From SAR202 cluster bacterium (GTDB lineage Bacteria; Chloroflexota; Dehalococcoidia; Lucifugimonadales; UBA3495): a stretch of 11,344 bases of DNA. The notes under the pieces were generated by a model that saw only the letters and a program-made list of their open reading frames with translations, did not search any database and was not told the DNA's origin. The stretch spans positions 1 through 11,344 of the forward strand of contig VFHF01000139.1 of assembly GCA_009392095.1 (NCBI GenBank), read 5' to 3'. Below, piece after piece: positions 8,038 through 11,344 of this stretch (positions are counted from its first letter, which is position 1; each line of letters starts with the position of its first letter). The position numbers and the translations under genes were made by a program.

Positions 8038-8916
8038 TTGGTAGACGACCGCGCAGCAGGGTCTCCACCTGAAGAACTTTGGGCTGACATCGGCGATCTC
8101 AAGGTCCGGTATCTGGACTGGGGCGGAGAAGGAAAACCTCTCTTGGCCCTCCACGGACTGGCGTCATCTGCCCATTGGTACGACATCGTGGCGCCGTTGC
8201 TCCGGGACCGATACCACATCTATGCACCGGACCAACGCGGCCACGGCCAGACCACCAGTGCGCCATCCGGATACGACTGGAAAACCCTCTCAGACGACCT
8301 GGTTGGGTTGCTTGACCACATCGGGTTGGATCAAGTGGCGGTGATGGGCCATTCCTGGGGCGGCAACGTGGCCACAAATTTTGCCGCCAATTGCCCCGAC
8401 CGAGTGGGACGATTGATCATGATCGATGGGGGGTTCTTGGACGGAAGGCTCTTCCCGGGAGCAACCTGGGAGGCCTTCTCACACCGTGTCCGCCCAAGGG
8501 ACGTGACCGGAAACCGGGACGAGTTCTTGGAGAGGCTCCGCAATCAATTGGGCGTGATCTGGAACCCAGAGATAGAGCGCATCGTCCAGACCATGGTTTA
8601 CGAGGATGAAGACGGGCAGATCCAGGACATACTGCGTCCGGAGAACCACGCCCAGACCATACGTGCCATGTGGGACGAACCGGCGTCGATCACCATGCCT
8701 AGAATCGAGTGCCCCGCTCTCATCGTTCCCGCTGGCCCAACCCCAGAACGTGCTGGCACCGAATTCGCCGAAACGCGCCGCCGGATGGTCGATGCCGCAG
8801 AAAAGAACCTCAAAAACGGGCGGGTCCACTGGATACCCGAGACCATCCACGATATCGGCTACCACAAGCCCCAAGAATTGGCACAGGCCATCGACGATTT
8901 TCTAGCGGAGGGGTAG
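8038..8916 (+). CDS. Alpha/beta hydrolase fold protein
   Basis: A 292-residue soluble protein of the alpha/beta hydrolase superfamily. Visible are the oxyanion-loop motif L-H-G-L-A (about residue 36), the D-Q-R-G-H-G loop, the nucleophile elbow G-H-S-W-G-G (Ser106), and the C-terminal catalytic His in T-I-H-D-I-G (His271). No Asp stands at the usual acid position after strand 7, where the sequence is A-G-P-T-P-E (Glu237). Asp130 after strand 6 (M-I-D-G-G) is an alternative acid. A helical cap lies at about 140-215. The substrate cannot be told from sequence; esterase, epoxide hydrolase-like and C-C hydrolase-like activities are all possible. The TTG start is preferred because GGGAGG (8025-8030) lies 7 nt upstream; an in-frame ATG at 8023 overlaps that ribosome binding site and has none of its own. 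The promoter candidate just upstream suggests expression separate from the alkyltransferase gene. Confidence 0.9.
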   Translation: MVDDRAAGSPPEELWADIGDLKVRYLDWGGEGKPLLALHGLASSAHWYDIVAPLLRDRYHIYAPDQRGHGQTTSAPSGYDWKTLSDDLVGLLDHIGLDQVAVMGHSWGGNVATNFAANCPDRVGRLIMIDGGFLDGRLFPGATWEAFSHRVRPRDVTGNRDEFLERLRNQLGVIWNPEIERIVQTMVYEDEDGQIQDILRPENHAQTIRAMWDEPASITMPRIECPALIVPAGPTPERAGTEFAETRRRMVDAAEKNLKNGRVHWIPETIHDIGYHKPQELAQAIDDFLAEG

Positions 8917-9123
8917 ATATTTGGTGTAGCTCTGGGGAAGATGAACCCTGCATCTATTTTGGCGAAAGAACCTGGGTTCCCATTCGAACGACGCCATAGA
9001 TATGTCACCCAAGGCTCAGCGAAGAGTCTGCGGACGTGATAGTTGTAAGATGCTTCGTCGCTTCACTCCGCAGAATAACGATTTGGTGGCAAATGTAAGG
9101 GATCGTTGTGAAGAAGCCCTGGC
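8917..9123. other. Convergent intergenic region
   Basis: This 207-bp gap lies between two genes pointing at each other, so it should hold termination signals for both. I see no classic hairpin with a T-run. It contains a bipartite inverted repeat (ATCTA..GGCG at 8952-8964 against CGCC..TAGAT at 8992-9001) and, to its right, the palindromic repeat-like element described separately. Confidence 0.5.
9003..9080. repeat. Palindromic REP-like intergenic element, decayed
   Basis: The two halves are imperfect reverse complements. A perfect 8-bp pair (TCTGCGGA at 9027-9034, TCCGCAGA at 9067-9074) is extended inward by TGA/TCA. The left half contains CTCAGCGAAGAGTCT and the right half contains AGATGCTTCGTCGCTTCAC followed by CAGAATAACG. 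These resemble, in opposite orientation, a TGTCATTCTGAGCG...GAAGAATCT type repeat that I recall as common between genes in several environmental bacterial groups. This is one copy; no other copy is in the window, so the repeat assignment rests on recall and on the internal symmetry. Confidence 0.45.
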
Positions 9124-9753
9124 TCAGCTGACGCGGTAGGCCCAGATTCGGTGCCACACCTCAGGTTCGCCTTTGGGCATCGGCTGGTATTCGTCGGTCA
9201 TCTCCGCAAGCTGCCACACCCCGGACTCTTCCATTCCACTCTGCTGCTGCTTGAAACCGGCCGATTCATACGTGTCCACCCTGAGGCTGAACACGATCAG
9301 TCCACCCGGCTTGGTGATGCGGGCCAACTCGTCGAATGAATTTGCGGGAGCGTGTCCCTGGGTGAAGACGCCCACGCTGATCACTGCGTCGAATTCGTCG
9401 GCCTGGTAATCCAGCGGGCCGCCCAGGGCCATCTGGTGAAAATCGTTATAGATGTTCTTGCTTTTGGCCACATCGAGCATGCCTTGGGACAGGTCCATGG
9501 CCACCAGGTCTTTGTAACCGGCCTCGGCAAGGCATTCACCCGCCAGGCCGGTACCGGCCCCAGCATCCAATACGCGGGCGGCCTTATCTACATGCTTGGT
9601 GAAGACGGTGGCAGCGTTCTGGGGAGCGTTCCACTCAAACTCGGCGGCTAGATCATTGTCGTAATCGGCGGCCCATTGGTCGTAGCGGCCTTCCAACTCT
9701 TTATCGTTGGTCGATTCATAGACCCATTGGACTCTCTTGTGGCTTTCTTGCAT
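9124..9753 (-). CDS. Class I SAM-dependent methyltransferase, WBSCR27/METTL27-like
   Basis: A 209-residue protein with a Rossmann-type methyltransferase fold. Motif I is V-L-D-A-G-A-G-T-G (residues 61-69), the acidic ribose-binding position is Asp87 in M-D-L-S, and F-D-A-V-I-S-V-G-V-F (121-130) forms the strand 4/motif II area, followed by K-P-G-G (148-151). The N-terminal Y-D-x-W-A-x-x-Y-D-x-D-L pattern resembles the WBSCR27/METTL27-like group of small methyltransferases, whose substrates are mostly unknown. The ATG has AGGAG in good position (9 nt spacing). It lies downstream of panD and another methyltransferase gene on the same strand, 91 bp after the latter, with a strong hairpin between them. 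I see no separate promoter in the 42 bp between hairpin and start, so expression probably depends on read-through. Substrate unknown; a link to beta-alanine is inferred from context only. Confidence 0.9.
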   Translation of the reverse strand: MQESHKRVQWVYESTNDKELEGRYDQWAADYDNDLAAEFEWNAPQNAATVFTKHVDKAARVLDAGAGTGLAGECLAEAGYKDLVAMDLSQGMLDVAKSKNIYNDFHQMALGGPLDYQADEFDAVISVGVFTQGHAPANSFDELARITKPGGLIVFSLRVDTYESAGFKQQQSGMEESGVWQLAEMTDEYQPMPKGEPEVWHRIWAYRVS

Positions 9754-9795
9754 GGCGTTACACTCCTATCGGTGCTCAAAAAGAGGTGGAAACCA

Positions 9796-9837
9796 AACAG
9801 TCCTCCACACACTGTCAACAATGTGTGGAGGACTGTT
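9796..9837 (-). terminator. Perfect 16-bp hairpin between the two methyltransferase genes (terminator or attenuator-like)
   Basis: The arms 9796-9811 and 9822-9837 are exact reverse complements (16 bp) around a 10-nt loop (9812-9821). On the minus strand the hairpin begins 7 nt after the stop codon of the upstream methyltransferase gene. It is followed by a moderately T-rich stretch (TGGTTTCC, then CTCTTTTTG) and not an immediate T-run, so it may terminate only partly, or protect the 3' end of the panD message from exonucleases. In the plus direction no T-run follows. Confidence 0.6.
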
Positions 9838-9844
9838 CATGAAG

Positions 9845-10663
9845 CTACTTCTGGCAGATGAACAGGCCCCAGCCTAATTCCTTATTATCTACAGCCTTGG
9901 CGGTTTCCTGGTAGGCGTTGCTCAGCCAGGCATAGTGTTCCGCGTGATCGGCATCGGCCTTGGGTGTGCGTTCTGCCAGCCTGAGGTAGCTGTTCTTCAG
10001 ATGCGACGACAGGTCGTGGGCTTCGATAATTTTGAACCCGTGGGCCTTTAGGGCGTCCTGATAGGACTCAAAGCTGTAGGGCGTGTCGTAAAGGAGCCGG
10101 TCATAGACAAATTCCTGGGCGGATGGGCTGATATTGGGCTGAGGCTTGGTCAGGTCGTCGAAGACCATGATGCCGCCCTCTTCCAACACGCGGTAGGCCT
10201 CACTCAGCACGGATTCTTTGTCCGGGACGTGATAGAAGGTCGCCTGGCTCCAGAGGTGAGAGAAAGTGCCGTCTTCAAAGGGCAACTCGGTGGCTGACGC
10301 CTTCTCGAAGGCCAACTTCTCCTGAGCAGGCCAGTCCAGATCGGATCTTTTATCCTTTGCGTTCTGGACTCTAACGCCACTTAAGTCAACACCGGTAACG
10401 TGGCAGTTCTGGTCGCTGCTAAGCCAGATCGCGGTGGTACCGTTGCCGCAGCCCACATCCAATACCCGGGCATTGGAATCTATGCGGCCCTTTTCGGCCA
10501 TCATATAGTTCAGATTAGCACAAGCCTTCAGAAAATCGTCGCCAGTGCTATCGTCGAATACGCCCCAGTGGACGCTGCCGTCTTCATCCCAGAAGGAACG
10601 ATAGATGGCGTCTTCTGAATCGTAATAGCTTTCAGTTTCTTGTTCAGTGAACCTGCTGGACAT
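9845..10663 (-). CDS. Class I SAM-dependent methyltransferase, small-molecule (glycine betaine/tocopherol-type) family
   Basis: A 272-residue methyltransferase from the chosen start. Motif I is V-L-D-V-G-C-G-N-G (67-75), the acidic residue is Asp93 in G-V-D-L-S, the L-P-F-E-D-G-T-F segment (127-134) precedes the W-S-Q-A-T-F-Y-H-V-P region, and V-L-E-E-G-G is at 159-164. The N-terminal pattern Y-Y-D..Y-R-x-F-W..H-W-G and the C-terminal G-W-G-L-F resemble small-molecule N- and C-methyltransferases such as sarcosine/dimethylglycine and tocopherol types; exact substrate cannot be read from this. The start is ATG at 10663, with GGAGGG eight bases upstream; the longer frame from 10708 has no advantage. 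It overlaps the end of panD by 20 nt, so the two are almost surely cotranscribed and translationally coupled. Context makes beta-alanine or a derivative a reasonable candidate substrate (inference). Confidence 0.9.
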   Translation of the reverse strand: MSSRFTEQETESYYDSEDAIYRSFWDEDGSVHWGVFDDSTGDDFLKACANLNYMMAEKGRIDSNARVLDVGCGNGTTAIWLSSDQNCHVTGVDLSGVRVQNAKDKRSDLDWPAQEKLAFEKASATELPFEDGTFSHLWSQATFYHVPDKESVLSEAYRVLEEGGIMVFDDLTKPQPNISPSAQEFVYDRLLYDTPYSFESYQDALKAHGFKIIEAHDLSSHLKNSYLRLAERTPKADADHAEHYAWLSNAYQETAKAVDNKELGWGLFICQK

Positions 10664-11015
10664 TTTTGGCGCCCTCCAGGTACTCGACAAACCGATTTTC
10701 CTCATCAACCAGAATCATCTGCGGGTCGATGGGTACATCGGTCTCCTCGAAAGACATGATGATCAGGCAGTCGCCCTTGGAGCTAAGGCGAGCAGCCGCC
10801 CCCTGGACCGAACACACTCCGGAACCCCGTTCGCCGGCGATCGCATAGGTCTCAAAGCGGTTGCCGTTAGTGACGTCGCAGACAAGCACCTTCTCAAAGT
10901 TCCAAAGGTCAATCTTGTCCATCAAATCTTCATCAATCAAGATACTGCCCACGTAGTCTGGATTGGCATCGGTTACCCAGGCACGGTGAATCTTTGACCT
11001 CAATACTGTTCTCAT
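10644..11015 (-). CDS. panD: Aspartate 1-decarboxylase (pyruvoyl-dependent)
   Basis: A 123-residue proenzyme of the PanD family (E. coli 126 residues). It converts L-aspartate to beta-alanine in the cytoplasm, normally for pantothenate and coenzyme A. The family features are present: K-I-H-R near the N-terminus (Lys8), the self-cleavage site Y-V-G-S (Gly23-Ser24, Ser becoming the pyruvoyl group), N-G-x-R-F-E-T-Y-A-I (Arg53, Tyr57), G-E-R-G-S-G, and G-A-A-A-R. Aligned by eye to E. coli PanD, two active-site-region residues differ: Trp47 is Cys46 here and Asn72 is Gln71. The ATG has a strong AGGAG 8-9 nt upstream. No panB or panC is in the window; instead two methyltransferase genes follow on the same strand, the first overlapping by 20 nt. 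This suggests the beta-alanine may be used for something other than, or besides, coenzyme A. Confidence 0.94.
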   Translation of the reverse strand: MRTVLRSKIHRAWVTDANPDYVGSILIDEDLMDKIDLWNFEKVLVCDVTNGNRFETYAIAGERGSGVCSVQGAAARLSSKGDCLIIMSFEETDVPIDPQMILVDEENRFVEYLEGAKNVQQVH

Positions 11016-11344
11016 TATTGTTCTCCTCTGATCAAAATCTTTTCAAGATGACTGCTTGCGATGGTTCAGAGCGGTCCAGGGATATTTTCGGCCTAATGTT
11101 GACCGCAACTTTCTATATCGGTACTCGATAGGGATTTTGCTTGTCGCCATTAATCTGGCGGATATTGGGGAAGCCGGGATACTTAGGTTATGCGGTTGGA
11201 GATGTGGTTTATGTACCACAGGGGAGGGAGTGTGCGTCGCGCGAGCGAATTTCGGCAGGGGATAGAGGCGCAAGATGTTGGGAATACGTTAGAGTTGACC
11301 CAACGGAAAACGGCTCATCTGACTTGCCGTAATTATACTTAAGC
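11016..11344. other. Region upstream of panD without a supported gene
   Basis: These 329 bp should hold the panD promoter on the minus strand, but I see no convincing -35/-10 pair; the ribosome binding site (AGGAG) lies at the left edge. A small perfect hairpin (TGTGGT at 11203-11208, ACCACA at 11215-11220) and a lone TATACT at 11334-11339 on the plus strand are present. Short open frames here resemble nothing I know. Confidence 0.5.

Noticed and set aside
8960..9000. tRNA-like segment with GTTCGAAT on the minus strand
   Set aside because: The flanking bases do not form a T-arm, and no acceptor, D or anticodon arms can be drawn.
9813..9818. TTGACA -35 box on the minus strand in the hairpin loop, as a promoter for the second methyltransferase gene
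   Set aside because: At 17-18 nt downstream the sequence is TGGTTT/GGTTTC, not a plausible -10 box.
10664..10708. Longer methyltransferase start at 10708
   Set aside because: The added 15 residues lie inside panD and look unlike the family. The ATG at 10663 has GGAGGG at good spacing.
11043..11332. Short open frames upstream of panD
   Set aside because: No ribosome site, no recognisable motif, and several overlap on both strands without coding character.
11334..11339. TATACT as a promoter for a gene beyond the right edge
   Set aside because: No -35 at the proper distance, no TG extension, and the downstream gene is outside the window.

Overview
This is a stretch of bacterial chromosome of moderately high GC with no phage, transposase, CRISPR or RNA gene that I can recognise. 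Gene content (a lipoprotein thioredoxin with a DipZ-like tail, a MoxR/DUF58/transglutaminase operon, TTG starts behind strong Shine-Dalgarno sequences, extended -10 promoters) fits an environmental bacterium, perhaps a Chloroflexota (Dehalococcoidia/SAR202-type) lineage. That placement is an impression from memory and is weak.

Left part, minus strand (1-2309): an intact thioredoxin-fold lipoprotein gene (1023-2309), followed 15 nt downstream by a diverged second copy (1-1007, running off the left edge). The second copy is broken by two in-frame stops and two frameshifts, so it looks like a decaying tandem duplicate.

Centre, plus strand (2552-7964): a likely operon of a MoxR AAA+ ATPase, a DUF58 membrane protein, a TgpA-type membrane transglutaminase-like protein and, 25 nt later, an O6-alkylguanine-DNA alkyltransferase-like protein. 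The first three form a widespread conserved trio thought to act at the cell envelope. Here the transglutaminase core has Ser where the catalytic Cys is expected. A separate alpha/beta hydrolase gene (8038-8916) follows with its own promoter candidate.

Right part, minus strand (9124-11015): panD (aspartate 1-decarboxylase, makes beta-alanine) overlaps by 20 nt a SAM-dependent methyltransferase gene. A perfect 16-bp hairpin comes next, then a second SAM-dependent methyltransferase gene. This panD-methyltransferase-methyltransferase set is the most intriguing part of the window. It could be a route that N-methylates beta-alanine (for example toward beta-alanine betaine), although that function is inference only. 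The convergent gap at 8917-9123 holds a decayed palindromic repeat-like element. The 329 bp upstream of panD hold no gene I can support.
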